Positions 1-9,350 of a stretch of 64,000 nt of DNA are shown in pieces. Under the pieces are notes generated by a model. It was given only the letters and a program-made list of their open reading frames with translations. It was not told the origin of the DNA and searched no databases. The stretch's first letter is position 1. The number at the start of each line of letters is the position of its first letter. Source of the DNA: Bryobacterales bacterium (GTDB taxonomy: Bacteria; Acidobacteriota; Terriglobia; Bryobacterales; UBA6623); NCBI GenBank assembly GCA_028819215.1, contig JAPPMG010000042.1, positions 113,923 to 177,922 of the forward strand, given 5' to 3'. The position numbers and the translations under genes were made by a program.

Positions 1-559
1 AGATCCTCTGAGCTGGAGTCGGACACTGTTCACTATTGAAGCACGCGCTATCTCGCTTGGCAAGCGTTTGGGCAGGAATTTTCATAGAAAATTGTTATTT
101 TATTCGTAAATTATACTCTCGACCAAGTCCCCCGGCACACTGTCATCGTAGGGACCCGATCGACGTGCGCGTGTTCGGAAAAAGCGCTCCGAGAGCGGGG
201 CCCGAGGCACGATCCGGCTCCAGGCAAGTCGGTGTCGCCGAGGGCTGGATCTGTGATCTGGGACCATATGCAGGTCAAGAACCCGAGACAGCGACTCCTC
301 GACATCGTGGACACTAAAGACCCTCCCCGCAGAGGCTCGCCCGCGATTCGGCGGCATCAGTCGGACTGCGTCACAACGCTCGAGACCGGCGCCAGCGCGA
401 GGCTCCGGCCGTGCGCTGGCCAAGGTGCGATCCGAGCTGGAATGTTGGAATGAGAGCGGCTCCCGGAAGCCATTTGGCGGGATCTCGCCCCAACCTATAC
501 TAAGAATGTCCCTGTCCCAGGCTTGAGGTTGAGGTGCTTGGGCCGGTGCAATCGGCGCG
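1..559. other. Gene-free left edge
   Basis: No reading frame here looks like a protein I recognise. Open frames exist on both strands but they are Arg/Pro-rich, overlap one another and carry no recognisable motif. Positions about 85-120 are strikingly AT-rich compared with the surroundings and could contain a promoter firing off the left edge. The right part carries a plausible promoter for the TRAP receptor gene, listed separately. Confidence 0.5.
474..501 (+). promoter_or_regulatory. Putative sigma70-type promoter of the TRAP receptor gene
   Basis: TTGGCG at 474-479 and TATACT at 496-501 are separated by 16 bases, giving a reasonable -35/-10 pair about 58 bases before the ATG at 560. No Shine-Dalgarno sequence is obvious before that ATG. 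This is a match by eye to the consensus only. Confidence 0.4.
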
Positions 560-1606
560 ATGAGAAGACTTGGCTTCCTGCTGGCAATAGCCGTGTTGAC
601 TAGCTTGGTGCCGACTGCGGGCCTGGAATCGTTGCTAGGCCAGAGACGTCGCGCCAGCAAGCTGAAGCTCGGGACGGTCGCCCCCAAGAACAGCGTCTTT
701 CACGAGATGCTGCTCAAGATGCGCCAGGAATGGCGCGAGATCACCAACGGAGCGGTCGATCTGGCGATCTACCCCGGGGGCGTGGCGGGCGACGAGATCA
801 CGATGCTGCGCAAAATGCGCAACGGGCAGATGCAGGCGGCTCTGCTGTCAGGAAGCGGCATGGGCTTCCTCGACGAGGGCGTCAGCGCGCTGCAGGTGCC
901 CCTAATGTTCGAGTCGCTTGAAGAATTCGACTACGTGCTCGACAAGATGGCGCCGATCTTGGAGAAGCGCCTGCGTGAGAAGGGCTTCACGGCCTTGGGA
1001 TGGGGCGACGCCGGCTGGGCGCGCTTCTTCGCGGTCAAGGAGTTCCGGACTCCGGCGGAGCTGCGCGATATGAAGCTCTACACCTCCAAGGGCGACGATG
1101 ACATGCTCCGGCTGTTCGGCGAGTTCGGCTTCCTCGCGGTCCCGCTGGATCTGACCGAGCTCCAGGCCAATCTCGAGACCGGACTGGTGGATGTCTTCGC
1201 GGTGCCGCCGCTGATCGCGGCCGGCTACCAGTGGTTCGGCTCTGCGCCGAACATGCTCGACATGCGCTTCGTCCCGATCCTGGGCTCGCTGCTGATCAAC
1301 AACGACGTCTGGGACGCCATCCCGGCCGACCAGCAGCGGCAGATGCGGGAAGTCGCTACCGATCTCACGGCTGAGATCGAAACGGCAGCGCGAGCTCAGG
1401 AAGCGTCCGCAATCCGCTCGATGCAAGGGTACGGGCTGCGCGTGATCGAGCTCGACGAGCCTACTCTGGCCGAGTGGAGGCGCGAAATGGAGATCGTGCA
1501 TCCGCGCTTGCGCGATCGCTACGCTCCAGGCGAGCTGCTCGACGCGGCGGTCCGCTGGCGAGACAAATACCGCGCCGAGAGGTCAGACCCCCAAGCCCCA
1601 AAGTGA
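560..1606 (+). CDS. TRAP-type transporter solute receptor, DctP family
   Basis: A 348-residue periplasmic binding protein of the DctP family (PF03480), which captures a ligand and hands it to a DctQM membrane permease. Residues 1-22 are a signal peptide, with Arg-Arg followed by a hydrophobic run. The mature part starts with the family-typical KLKLGTVAPKNS and contains the receptor turn followed by DLTELQANLETGLVDV, matching the conserved region that ends in 'G-x-V-D'. Most family members have an Arg just after the Gly-x-Lys turn that binds a ligand carboxylate. Here that position reads Lys-Leu-Tyr (residues about 170-175), so the ligand may not be a simple carboxylic acid; this is inference. 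No DctQ or DctM gene lies in the window. The next gene, a TIM-barrel isomerase, starts 10 bases downstream and is probably co-transcribed. Confidence 0.88.
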   Translation: MRRLGFLLAIAVLTSLVPTAGLESLLGQRRRASKLKLGTVAPKNSVFHEMLLKMRQEWREITNGAVDLAIYPGGVAGDEITMLRKMRNGQMQAALLSGSGMGFLDEGVSALQVPLMFESLEEFDYVLDKMAPILEKRLREKGFTALGWGDAGWARFFAVKEFRTPAELRDMKLYTSKGDDDMLRLFGEFGFLAVPLDLTELQANLETGLVDVFAVPPLIAAGYQWFGSAPNMLDMRFVPILGSLLINNDVWDAIPADQQRQMREVATDLTAEIETAARAQEASAIRSMQGYGLRVIELDEPTLAEWRREMEIVHPRLRDRYAPGELLDAAVRWRDKYRAERSDPQAPK

Positions 1607-1616
1607 GGGAACGCCG

Positions 1617-2534
1617 ATGCCTGCCTTGACCCGCCGCGAACTGCTCGCCGCCTCCGCCGCAGCCGCCGCGGCAACCGGCAGCGCGGCCGAAAACAAGCCG
1701 ACGCTTTGCCTGTTCACCAAGCACCTGCCCCATCTCGGCTACAAGGAACTCGCAGCCACGCTGCGCTCGCTGGGCTTTGCGGGAGCCGACCTGACGACAC
1801 GCCCGCGGGGACACGTGCTGCCGGAGAATGTTGAGCGCGACCTGCCGCGGGCATTCGAGGCGCTGGCGGCCGAAGGGATCGCGCTGCCGATGATCTCGAC
1901 CGCGCTGCTGTACAGCCGGGACCCTGCGGCGCGCCCTACGCTGTACACCGCCGCCGAGCTGGGCATCCCATTCTTCAAGCTCGGCTACTACCGCTATCGT
2001 GAATACTCCGACTTCGACGCCCACCTGTCCAAGATCAAGAAGGATGTGGAGAGCCTAGCCGCGATCGCCGGCCATGCCGGCATCACGGGCGGCTTCCACA
2101 ATCACTCGGGCACGTATGTCGGCAGCGCGCTATGGGACCACTGGTGGCTGTTGCGCGACACCGATCCCGCGCAGATCGGCTTCTACTTCGATCCTTGCCA
2201 CGCGACGATCGAGGGCGGCTCGGCGGGCTGGGAAATCGGCTTCCACCGGCTGCAGGATCGGCTCAAGATGGTCGCTTGCAAGGACTTCTACTGGGAGAAA
2301 AGCGGCGGCAAGTGGCACTCCCGCATGTGCCCGCTCGGCCAAGGAATGGTCGATTACCCGAAGTTCTTCAAACTGTTGGCGGCCAGCGGATTCAGCGGGC
2401 CGATCTCGCTGCATGTCGAGTACAAGATCGAGGCCCCCACCGAGGCGCAGCGCATCGAGAAGGAGATGCACGCCATCGAATCGGACTTCGCCTACCTGAA
2501 GTCTGTCTACGACTCCGCCTACGGTCCTGCCTGA
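1617..2534 (+). CDS. Exported sugar phosphate isomerase/epimerase-like TIM-barrel protein
   Basis: A 305-residue protein of the xylose-isomerase-like TIM-barrel superfamily (PF01261). The N-terminus TRRELLAASAAAAAATGSAA is a twin-arginine signal with an Ala-rich core, so the protein should be exported folded. Metal-binding-type positions are visible in FHNHSG (residues about 160-165), FDPCH (about 191-195) and the late LHVEYK strand. These resemble the Glu/Asp/His ligands of this fold, but substrate cannot be told from sequence. It follows the TRAP receptor gene with only 10 bases between, so uptake or processing of a shared substrate is plausible. Family members include hydroxypyruvate isomerase and inosose dehydratase-like enzymes; I cannot choose between them. 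Confidence 0.85.
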   Translation: MPALTRRELLAASAAAAAATGSAAENKPTLCLFTKHLPHLGYKELAATLRSLGFAGADLTTRPRGHVLPENVERDLPRAFEALAAEGIALPMISTALLYSRDPAARPTLYTAAELGIPFFKLGYYRYREYSDFDAHLSKIKKDVESLAAIAGHAGITGGFHNHSGTYVGSALWDHWWLLRDTDPAQIGFYFDPCHATIEGGSAGWEIGFHRLQDRLKMVACKDFYWEKSGGKWHSRMCPLGQGMVDYPKFFKLLAASGFSGPISLHVEYKIEAPTEAQRIEKEMHAIESDFAYLKSVYDSAYGPA

Positions 2535-2609
2535 TCCGCGTACTGCACCCGCGACGGCGAACCTGTCCGCGATACACCGTAACCCGCTGCTCTCTCGGCA
2601 GCGGCCTGA

Positions 2610-3038
2610 GATCCACCTATTCGTCGAGGTGCCCGCAGGGTCCGAGGTCAGATTTGCCGTCAAAGACACGGAAATCGAGCTTCCGCCAAGAAATTAGACA
2701 CACTCCCCCTTGACAAGGTTAGCCGGGCGGTCAAACTGCGACCGCAGTTCTCCGAAGCGCGCGTCGCGCTGGGCACGCTGCTGCTTGACATGGATCGAAC
2801 TGCCGATGCCGTCCGCGAGCTGGAAAGGGCGGTCGAGCTGAATCCAACGGATGCCAGCTCGCGCTACCAGCTGGCGCGCGCGTACCGCAAGGCGGGGGAC
2901 ATGTCCGCTCAAGAGGTCCAGCTGGCCGAGTACCGACGACTACAGACCGAGCGCCGGCAGCTCGATCAGCGAATCCTGCTCGGCTCGCCGCAGCCGAATG
3001 ACCCAAGCGAGAGCGAATCCCCCGGTAATTCACAATAG
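2610..3038 (+). pseudogene. 5'-truncated TPR protein remnant
   Basis: The frame is open from a stop at 2607 to the stop at 3038. Its last ~110 codons read as tetratricopeptide repeats: VKLRPQFSEARVALGTLLLD, then AVRELERAVELNPTDASSRY, then a helical tail. Repeat homology starts well upstream (about 2715) of the first ATG at 2790, and no ATG, GTG or TTG with a ribosome-binding site precedes it. The codons before about 2700 do not look like TPR. The simplest reading is the 3' end of a larger TPR gene whose front was lost. A short functional gene starting at 2790 is an alternative. The next gene begins 11 bases downstream. Confidence 0.55.
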
Positions 3039-3049
3039 GACCATCCATC

Positions 3050-4639
3050 ATGAGACACCTCCAAACTCTACTGATCGCACTGCTGGCGGCAGCCGCGCCC
3101 GGCTGGGCCGGGGATTGGCTTACGTTCGGGTACGACGCTAGGCGCAGCGGCTGGGCGCGCTCCGAGGTCACGCTCAACCGCGACAACGTCGGCGACATGG
3201 TCCTGAAGTGGAAGACCACGGTGGAGAACGAGGAGAAGTCGCTGGCGGCGCTCACCGCGCCCATCGTGGTTACGGACGTGCGGGTCGGAGAGGGGCGTCG
3301 CGCCCGCAAGGACCTTGTCTACATCGCCGGCACCGGCGATGTCTTCTACGCGATCGACGCGCTCAGCGGAGAGATCGTCTGGGAGAAGAAATTCCGGACG
3401 GACGTCGCGAACAAGGTTCCCGGCATGTGGCTCTGCCCGAAGGGGCTGAACGCCACGCCCACGGTCGACCGCTCCAAGAACACGATCTACGCGATCTCGA
3501 CAGACGGCCGTCTGTACGCTCTGGACCTCGCCACGGGGAAGGAGAAGTACCGCTCCCAGCAATGGGTGCCGGCGTTTGCCAAGACGTGGAGCCTCAACCG
3601 CATCGGTGACGTGCTGTACACACCCATCTCGCAGAACTGCGGCGACACGGTCTCGGGCGTGACTTCGATCGACGTGTCGGATCCGGAGAACATCGTGATC
3701 CGCGTGTGGCGCTCCACGCCCGAGTACGGCGCGGGAGTGTGGGGCCGGGCCGGCGTCGCAATCGGCAAGGACGGGGGGATCTATGCCGGGACCGGGGATG
3801 CGCCGTATAACCCCGGCTTGCGCATCTTCGGCAACACCATGTTCCGCTTGGATCCCGACACGCTCAAGCTGGTCGACTACTACACGCCGACCAACTGGGA
3901 GTACGTCTGGAAGCGGGACTTCGACATCACGGCATCGGCCTTGGTGCTCGACTACAAGAGCCGGGAACTGGTGGTCATCGGCGGCAAGGAGGGCGTGCTC
4001 TACCTAATGGACGCCGAGGACATGGGCGGCCTGACTCACCACGACAACCTCTACACCACGCCGCTGCTCTCCAACGACGACGAGTGGTTCGAAGCGAAGG
4101 GGCTGTGGGGCGGCTTCTCAAGCTACGTGGACGCCCGAGGGCGGGTCTGGGTCTACGCTCCCACGTGGGGGCCGGTATCTGTGCAGGCCCCCAAGTTCCC
4201 GATCGAGAACGGGCCGAACCCGAACGGTTCCGTGATGGCATTCACCGTAGCCGACCATCCCGACACTGGCGACCCGTACCTGAAGCCCGAGTGGGTCAGC
4301 GGCGATTCGGCCGTGCCCGAGCCGGTGGCAATCGCCAACGACGTCGTGTTCGTGCTGTCCAACGGCGAGAACGCGCGGCAATCGATCAATGCCGGCATCA
4401 TGCCGTTCGGGGAATTCAATTCCGAAGAGCTACTGAAGGATTCCCAGCGGATCGAGCACGAAGATAGCGCCCGCTTGCAGGCCCTGGACGCTCAGACGGG
4501 CAAGGTATTGTTCGATTCCGGTCCGGATGCGATCGACACTTGGAGCCACTTCACCGGAATCGCGGTCGCGGACGGGCAGGTATACGCAGTGGACTTCTCA
4601 TCGACTCTGTACTGCTTCGGACTCCAGGACGAGGAATAG
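3050..4639 (+). CDS. Secreted PQQ-binding-like beta-propeller protein
   Basis: A 529-residue protein with a signal peptide (residues 1-20, ending GWAG) followed by a quinoprotein-type propeller. Blade motifs of the form 'G-x-[VLI]-x-A-[LI]-D-x-x-[ST]-G' recur, for example VFYAIDALSGEIVWEK, RLYALDLATGKEKYRS and LYLMDAEDMGG. The C-terminal blade LQALDAQTGKVLFDS closes the ring. Such propellers occur in PQQ-dependent alcohol dehydrogenases but also in non-enzymatic PQQ-like proteins. I do not see the adjacent-Cys pair or cytochrome c motif of the dehydrogenases, so catalytic activity is unproven. The gene is preceded by a TPR remnant and followed by about 85 bases before a convergent gene. Confidence 0.85.
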   Translation: MRHLQTLLIALLAAAAPGWAGDWLTFGYDARRSGWARSEVTLNRDNVGDMVLKWKTTVENEEKSLAALTAPIVVTDVRVGEGRRARKDLVYIAGTGDVFYAIDALSGEIVWEKKFRTDVANKVPGMWLCPKGLNATPTVDRSKNTIYAISTDGRLYALDLATGKEKYRSQQWVPAFAKTWSLNRIGDVLYTPISQNCGDTVSGVTSIDVSDPENIVIRVWRSTPEYGAGVWGRAGVAIGKDGGIYAGTGDAPYNPGLRIFGNTMFRLDPDTLKLVDYYTPTNWEYVWKRDFDITASALVLDYKSRELVVIGGKEGVLYLMDAEDMGGLTHHDNLYTTPLLSNDDEWFEAKGLWGGFSSYVDARGRVWVYAPTWGPVSVQAPKFPIENGPNPNGSVMAFTVADHPDTGDPYLKPEWVSGDSAVPEPVAIANDVVFVLSNGENARQSINAGIMPFGEFNSEELLKDSQRIEHEDSARLQALDAQTGKVLFDSGPDAIDTWSHFTGIAVADGQVYAVDFSSTLYCFGLQDEE

Positions 4640-4725
4640 CCCGGCTATCGCAATGACCGTGCGGTGCCCGCGGCACCTGCCCCGCCCCGGTCCGGCCGAA
4701 GTGCGAGCTCGACCCTGGCCCGGCC

Positions 4726-5637
4726 TCAAAAGGTCTCCGCTTCCGAGCGCTGTCTGAGTTCGCGAAACCTGTTCAGCGCTTCTTCTGCCCGTGCGCTGTC
4801 GCCAAGCCTCCGGTGGATCCGGGCCAGTGCGTAGTGCGGGCGATGGTCGGTGGGAGCCAGCGCCGCCGCGCGGTCCAAGGAGCGTATCGCCGCTCGGAGC
4901 TCCGACTCCCGCTCGAAGAGCAGTCCGAGCCAGTAGTGGGGCAGCGCTTGCGAGTCATCGTATTCGAGTGCTTGCCTGAGATAGCGCTCGGCTTCGTCAA
5001 GGCGGCCCTGCCGGAACAGCAGAGTCCCCAACAGCAGAGGTGGGTCCGCGGAGGGCGGAGAGCGCCGCTGATTGAGCTCGCTGGCGACCAAGTAATGCTT
5101 GCGGGCGAGGTCGATCTGGCCCAGCGCTTCGTAGCTCCTGCCCAGATAGCTATGGTTCTCCGCCGCTGCGGGTCGCAAGCGCACCGCTTCGCGAAAGGCC
5201 TCCCTCGCCTCGTCAAATCGCTTGGTCGTGTAGGCGTTCAAGCCGAGATAGTAGCGGGCCATCGCGTCGTCCGGCGCAAGTCTGACCGCGATCTGGAAGA
5301 AGGTGTCGGCCAGATCCTCGCGGCCCAGCCTGACCAAGCACATGCCGAGGGCCTTGCTGGTATCGGGATCCCGCTCGTCGAGAGCAAAGCTCTGCTTCAG
5401 GTCGGGCAGCGCTGCCTCATACCGGCCGCTGCGGTAGGCGACGAGCCCGCGCAGCAGCAGATTGCGGGCCGTCAGGCCGGAGTCGGCGACACGCGCCTCC
5501 AGAGCCGTGGCCGCCTCGGACAGGCTTCCGTCGTCGATCAGTTTCTCGATCGCCAGAGCGCCGCCAGACTCCGTGTGGCTCGCGGCGCGGACGCAGGGCG
5601 TCCTCGAGGAGGCTACCCGACGGGCGCAAGCACGCAT
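4726..5637 (-). CDS. TPR-repeat protein, last gene of the mre-rng cluster
   Basis: A 303-residue protein made almost entirely of tetratricopeptide repeats, about seven in tandem. Examples are LLLRGLVAYRSGRYEAALPD, LGMCLVRLGREDLADTFFQI and YYLGLNAYTTKRFDEAREAF. The repeat ladder runs from about residue 55 to the C-terminus. No signal peptide or membrane segment is convincing; the first 35 residues are Arg/Ala-rich and the true start may be a little further in. It lies 30 bases after the rng stop on the same strand, so co-transcription is likely. TPR proteins are scaffolds for protein-protein contacts, and no partner is evident. Confidence 0.8.
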   Translation of the reverse strand: MRACARRVASSRTPCVRAASHTESGGALAIEKLIDDGSLSEAATALEARVADSGLTARNLLLRGLVAYRSGRYEAALPDLKQSFALDERDPDTSKALGMCLVRLGREDLADTFFQIAVRLAPDDAMARYYLGLNAYTTKRFDEAREAFREAVRLRPAAAENHSYLGRSYEALGQIDLARKHYLVASELNQRRSPPSADPPLLLGTLLFRQGRLDEAERYLRQALEYDDSQALPHYWLGLLFERESELRAAIRSLDRAAALAPTDHRPHYALARIHRRLGDSARAEEALNRFRELRQRSEAETF

Positions 5638-5667
5638 CCGGGGCGGGCTTGCGCCAGCGACCGCGGG

Positions 5668-7944
5668 CTAGCGCAGGCTGAAGTTCTCCGGATGCATCGA
5701 GACGTCGCCGCGCACCGTGACGGTGGCCCCGGCAACCGTTTGCAGGGTGTCCAGGTGCGTGCCCTTCTTCTTGAGGGACTTCGCAACCTCCGGATGGACT
5801 CGCAGTGTCAGTGCCTTGTCCGACGCGTCATCGTCGGAATCGCCGTTCTTCGCTTGCCGGCTAGCGGCCGAGAAGATCTCCGACAGCACGGTTTCCGACG
5901 ACTTGACCGTCCCAGCCCCGGAGCAGGAGGGACAAGGCATGCACAGGGACCGCTCCAAGGACTGCCGCACGGACTTGCGCGTGATGACCACCAGCCCGAA
6001 GTCGTTGAACGGCAGCACGCGAGTCGGCGAGCGCATGTTGCGCAATGCCTCCTGGATCATCTGGTGGACTTGCTGTCGGCTCTTGCGATCCTCCATGTCA
6101 ATGAAGTCAACCACGATGATTCCCCCTAGGTCGCGCAGGCGCAGCTGTCGGACGATTTCTTCGGCGGCTTCCAGATTCGTCTTCAGCACCGTGTCCTCGA
6201 GCCGATCCGACTGCCCGACGTAGCGCCCCGTGTTGACATCGATCGCTACCAGGGCTTCAGTCTGGTTGATCACCAAGTAGCCGCCCGACTTGAGCCAGAC
6301 CTTCGGCCTGAGGGCCTTCTTCAGGTCCTTGGTGATGCCAAAGGCATCATGGATGGGCTGCTTCTTGGTGTAGAGCTTGACGCGCTCTGCCAAGTTCGGC
6401 TGGAAGCGTTCCACGAATTTCACGATCCGCTTGTGCTCGTCCTTCGAGTCGACCCACACGGCCTTGAAATCCTCGCTGAGGCGCTCTCGCAGCACCCGCT
6501 GGCCGATGTCTAGGTCGCTGTGGAGCTGAGCGGGTGCCTTGGCCTGGCCTGCCTTTTCGGAAATCTCGGCCCACAGGGAGTGCAACTGTTCCATGTCGGC
6601 CAAGAGCTCGTCGTCGCCGACGCCGCTACAGGAGGTCCGCACGACGAAGCCGCCCTCCTTGCCCTCGGAGTGCTTGTCCACCAGCTTGCGCAGACGGCGG
6701 CGCTCCGACTCGGACTGGATCTGCTTGGTCACGCCATTGTGCTCGCCTCTAGTCATGTAGACCATGTAGTGGCCCGGCAGCGAAACGTGGCAGGTGATCC
6801 GGGCACCCTTCACCCCGACCGGCTCCTTGCTCACCTGAACGATCAATTCCTGCCCGGGCTCGAGCAGCTCTGCGATGTTGGGCGGCGGCTGGGGAGGCTC
6901 GACGGGCTTGGCCTCCCTCGCCCTGGGACGGGCGGCCCGGCCGGCCGGCCTGGACTGGGGACGCTGCTGCCGCTTGGCCTCCGGCGGGCGGCGCCCGGTC
7001 CGTCGACGCTGGGGCTCGGCTGCCGGGGCTTCGGCCCTTTGCCCGCGCTCGCCCCGGCGCGCAGCGCTTGCACCAGCGGCACGGCCTTCGCCAGCGGCCC
7101 TGGCAGGCTTCCGACGCCTCGACCGCGAGGGCCGACTGTCTCCGCGCGGCGCTGCAGAGCGCGCCTTGGGCGCATCCTCAGACCCCTTTTTTAGCCACTT
7201 CAGCGGATTCCAAAACTGTGCAAGGATCGAGGGCGGATCCAGCTTGGCCGTATTCTCTGGGGGTTCCAGCGCACCATCGTCGGCATGCTTGCCGGAACCG
7301 TCGCTGACTGCTTCGGCCGTGGTTGCTTCCCCATCTTCAGCAGCGACGGCACCTTCAGGCGCCTCGGTCCCGGAGCCGCCTCGGTATTTGGCCAGCGATT
7401 CGCCGGGCAAGAGCGCCCTTCTGCGTCGCGGACGGTTCGCCGGAGGACCCGCCGCCGCAGCCTCGGACTCAGGATTTTCGGGGCTGGGCTCGCCCGCACC
7501 TCCCGTCGGCTTGTCAGCCTGGGCCCGCTTGCTTCGACGGCGGCCACGGCGCGAGCGCCCGCGCGAGCCGTCCGAAGCGTCTTCATCGGACGCTTGCGCT
7601 GTGGTTGTCGATGACGGCTCGGGATCGGCGTCGCCCAATTCGTCCACCGGCATTCCCGGCTCGGGCTGGGCCGGTGGGGCCGAACCGTCGTCGGCTGTGT
7701 CGATCTCAGGCGCCGCCGACCGGGCTACGTCCGTGACATACAGGAACGCATCGCGCTCCAAGCCGATGTCGACGAAAGCCGACTGCATGCCCGGAAGCAC
7801 CCGGGTCACTCGCCCCTTGTAGATGTTGCCGACTATCGCCTTGTTTCCGTGGCGCTCGACATGGATTTCGGCTAGGCGATCATTCTCGCGGATCGCGACT
7901 GTCGTCTCAATCGGGTTCGATGAGATGACCAAATCTTGAGACAT
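5668..7944 (-). CDS. rng: Ribonuclease E/G family endoribonuclease
   Basis: A 758-residue Rne/Rng-type endoribonuclease for RNA processing and decay. The start at 7944 is chosen because GGAGG lies 8 bases upstream and the protein then begins MSQDLVISSN, as in the family. An S1 RNA-binding domain opens at about residues 25-75 (GNIYKGRVTRVLPGMQSAFV) but is interrupted by roughly 280 residues of Ala/Pro/Arg/Glu-rich low-complexity sequence. The domain resumes at about residue 360 with ELIVQVSKEPVGVKGARITC. The catalytic DNase I-like part carries VAIDVNTGRYVG and GGIIVVDFIDMED with the metal-binding Asp residues. CMPCPSCSGAG matches the Zn-link region. RNase G is normally near 490 residues; the extra length is the insertion. 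It follows rodA after about 300 bases and precedes a TPR gene. Confidence 0.95.
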   Translation of the reverse strand: MSQDLVISSNPIETTVAIRENDRLAEIHVERHGNKAIVGNIYKGRVTRVLPGMQSAFVDIGLERDAFLYVTDVARSAAPEIDTADDGSAPPAQPEPGMPVDELGDADPEPSSTTTAQASDEDASDGSRGRSRRGRRRSKRAQADKPTGGAGEPSPENPESEAAAAGPPANRPRRRRALLPGESLAKYRGGSGTEAPEGAVAAEDGEATTAEAVSDGSGKHADDGALEPPENTAKLDPPSILAQFWNPLKWLKKGSEDAPKARSAAPRGDSRPSRSRRRKPARAAGEGRAAGASAARRGERGQRAEAPAAEPQRRRTGRRPPEAKRQQRPQSRPAGRAARPRAREAKPVEPPQPPPNIAELLEPGQELIVQVSKEPVGVKGARITCHVSLPGHYMVYMTRGEHNGVTKQIQSESERRRLRKLVDKHSEGKEGGFVVRTSCSGVGDDELLADMEQLHSLWAEISEKAGQAKAPAQLHSDLDIGQRVLRERLSEDFKAVWVDSKDEHKRIVKFVERFQPNLAERVKLYTKKQPIHDAFGITKDLKKALRPKVWLKSGGYLVINQTEALVAIDVNTGRYVGQSDRLEDTVLKTNLEAAEEIVRQLRLRDLGGIIVVDFIDMEDRKSRQQVHQMIQEALRNMRSPTRVLPFNDFGLVVITRKSVRQSLERSLCMPCPSCSGAGTVKSSETVLSEIFSAASRQAKNGDSDDDASDKALTLRVHPEVAKSLKKKGTHLDTLQTVAGATVTVRGDVSMHPENFSLR

Positions 7945-8240
7945 GGAAAAATCCTCCGGGAAGGGATGGCTCCGTGGCTGCAAGCCCTCGCGGCAACTGT
8001 CAGAACCCTACAGCTCATACACCTACCTCTCAATCGGAACTCGGCCCTCGGGCCGCGCTGCGGCGGGCTGTGACTAGCTGAGGCCGGCCGGAACGTTCGC
8101 GGCAAGCGGAGCACCACACGCGAGCGGGGCTCTTACGCTTTGCACGGCCAGATCCGTCCAGCTCTTCGACCGCAGGTTGACTCCTTCCCTGTTACCCTTC
8201 TTCCGCCGCCGACGCCGCTGCCCGAGCCGGCGAGCGAGAT

Positions 8241-9350
8241 TCAATTCGCGAATCGGCTGATCCGCACACTGTTGACAATGCCTAGCATGATCGCAACCGT
8301 CAACAGGTTGGACCCCCCGTAACTCATCAACGGCAATGGCAGGCCGGTGACTGGCAGCTTGTTGACCACCATTCCGCCATTCACCATGATGTGGAAGAGC
8401 AGCACGCTGGCGACACCCATCGCAAGCAGAGTCCCCTCCGGATCCCGCGCTGACCGGGCTGTGTCGACTACCCGCATCAGCAGCACGAAATACAGCCCCA
8501 GAATGAACGCAACGCCCGCGAAGCCCCGCTCTTCGGCGAACGAGGCCAAGATGAAGTCGGTGTGGGGCGTGGGCAGGAATCGCAGTTGGGTCTGCGATCC
8601 CTGGGAGAATCCCTGACCCCACATGCCACCGGTGCCCACGGCAATCCTTGACTGTCGAACTTGGTAGCCGATTCCCAGCGGCGCATCGCCCGGATTCTGA
8701 AAGCCGACTATCCTAGCCCGCTGGTAGGGCTTGAGCGAAGCCCACAGCATAGGTGCCAGCAGGACAAGCGCAAGCGCTCCCAGCAGCCAGTACTTCTTGG
8801 GGATTCTTGACAGGAACAGCACGGTGACTGCAATCGGCAACATGCTCAGCGAGGTGCCGAGGTCTGGCTGCAGCACAACGAGCAGGAACACCGCCAAGAA
8901 TGACAGCAGGGCACGCAGGTAACCCCACGGGCGGAAAAGCTTGGCTGCGAACCCAGCGCAGTACTTCGCTGCTACTAAGAGTAGCACCACCTTCATGAAC
9001 TCCGACACTTGGATGCTCAAGTCGAAAGGGAGCGGCAGCCAGCGTTTAGATCCGTTCACCGGTTCGGCCAGCAGCAGGGTCGCCACCAGAAGCAGCACGC
9101 CGATCGCCCACAGCACCGGCGAGAGCAAGACCAGATGGCGATAGTTGGTGTACGACACGGTCGCGAAGATGACGACCGCGAGCGCAAGCCAGACGACATG
9201 CTGCGAGAAGGCCGCGTGAAACTTCGTGTTGAACGTTGCGCTGTACACCTGGAATAATCCCAGGATGCCGACCAACAGGGCCGCGCCAGCCATCAGCCAG
9301 TCAAAATCCCGGTGCCAGCGCGAGCCGCCGCGTATGGACACAGCGTTCAT
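8241..9350 (-). CDS. rodA: SEDS peptidoglycan glycosyltransferase RodA
   Basis: A 369-residue polytopic membrane protein of the SEDS family, which polymerises lipid II into glycan strands during cell elongation, paired with the transpeptidase PBP2. About ten hydrophobic segments are visible. The signature stretch runs GFQNPGDAPLGIGYQVRQS, GGMWGQGF, then LPTPHTDFILASFAEERG, followed by the family C-terminal LPLPLMSYGGSNLL. Its start codon overlaps the mrdA stop by four bases (ATGA), typical of translational coupling. Length and topology are normal for RodA rather than FtsW, and the neighbours mreBCD and mrdA settle the assignment. Confidence 0.97.
   Translation of the reverse strand: MNAVSIRGGSRWHRDFDWLMAGAALLVGILGLFQVYSATFNTKFHAAFSQHVVWLALAVVIFATVSYTNYRHLVLLSPVLWAIGVLLLVATLLLAEPVNGSKRWLPLPFDLSIQVSEFMKVVLLLVAAKYCAGFAAKLFRPWGYLRALLSFLAVFLLVVLQPDLGTSLSMLPIAVTVLFLSRIPKKYWLLGALALVLLAPMLWASLKPYQRARIVGFQNPGDAPLGIGYQVRQSRIAVGTGGMWGQGFSQGSQTQLRFLPTPHTDFILASFAEERGFAGVAFILGLYFVLLMRVVDTARSARDPEGTLLAMGVASVLLFHIMVNGGMVVNKLPVTGLPLPLMSYGGSNLLTVAIMLGIVNSVRISRFAN

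Noticed and set aside
4813..6129. A 438-codon open frame on the plus strand opposite the TPR and rng genes
   Set aside because: It is the antisense of well-supported genes; its translation has no motif and is typical of high-GC shadow frames.
6875..7822. A 315-codon plus-strand open frame opposite rng
   Set aside because: It mirrors the low-complexity insertion of the RNase; the translation is Ala/Ser/Arg-rich with no domain.
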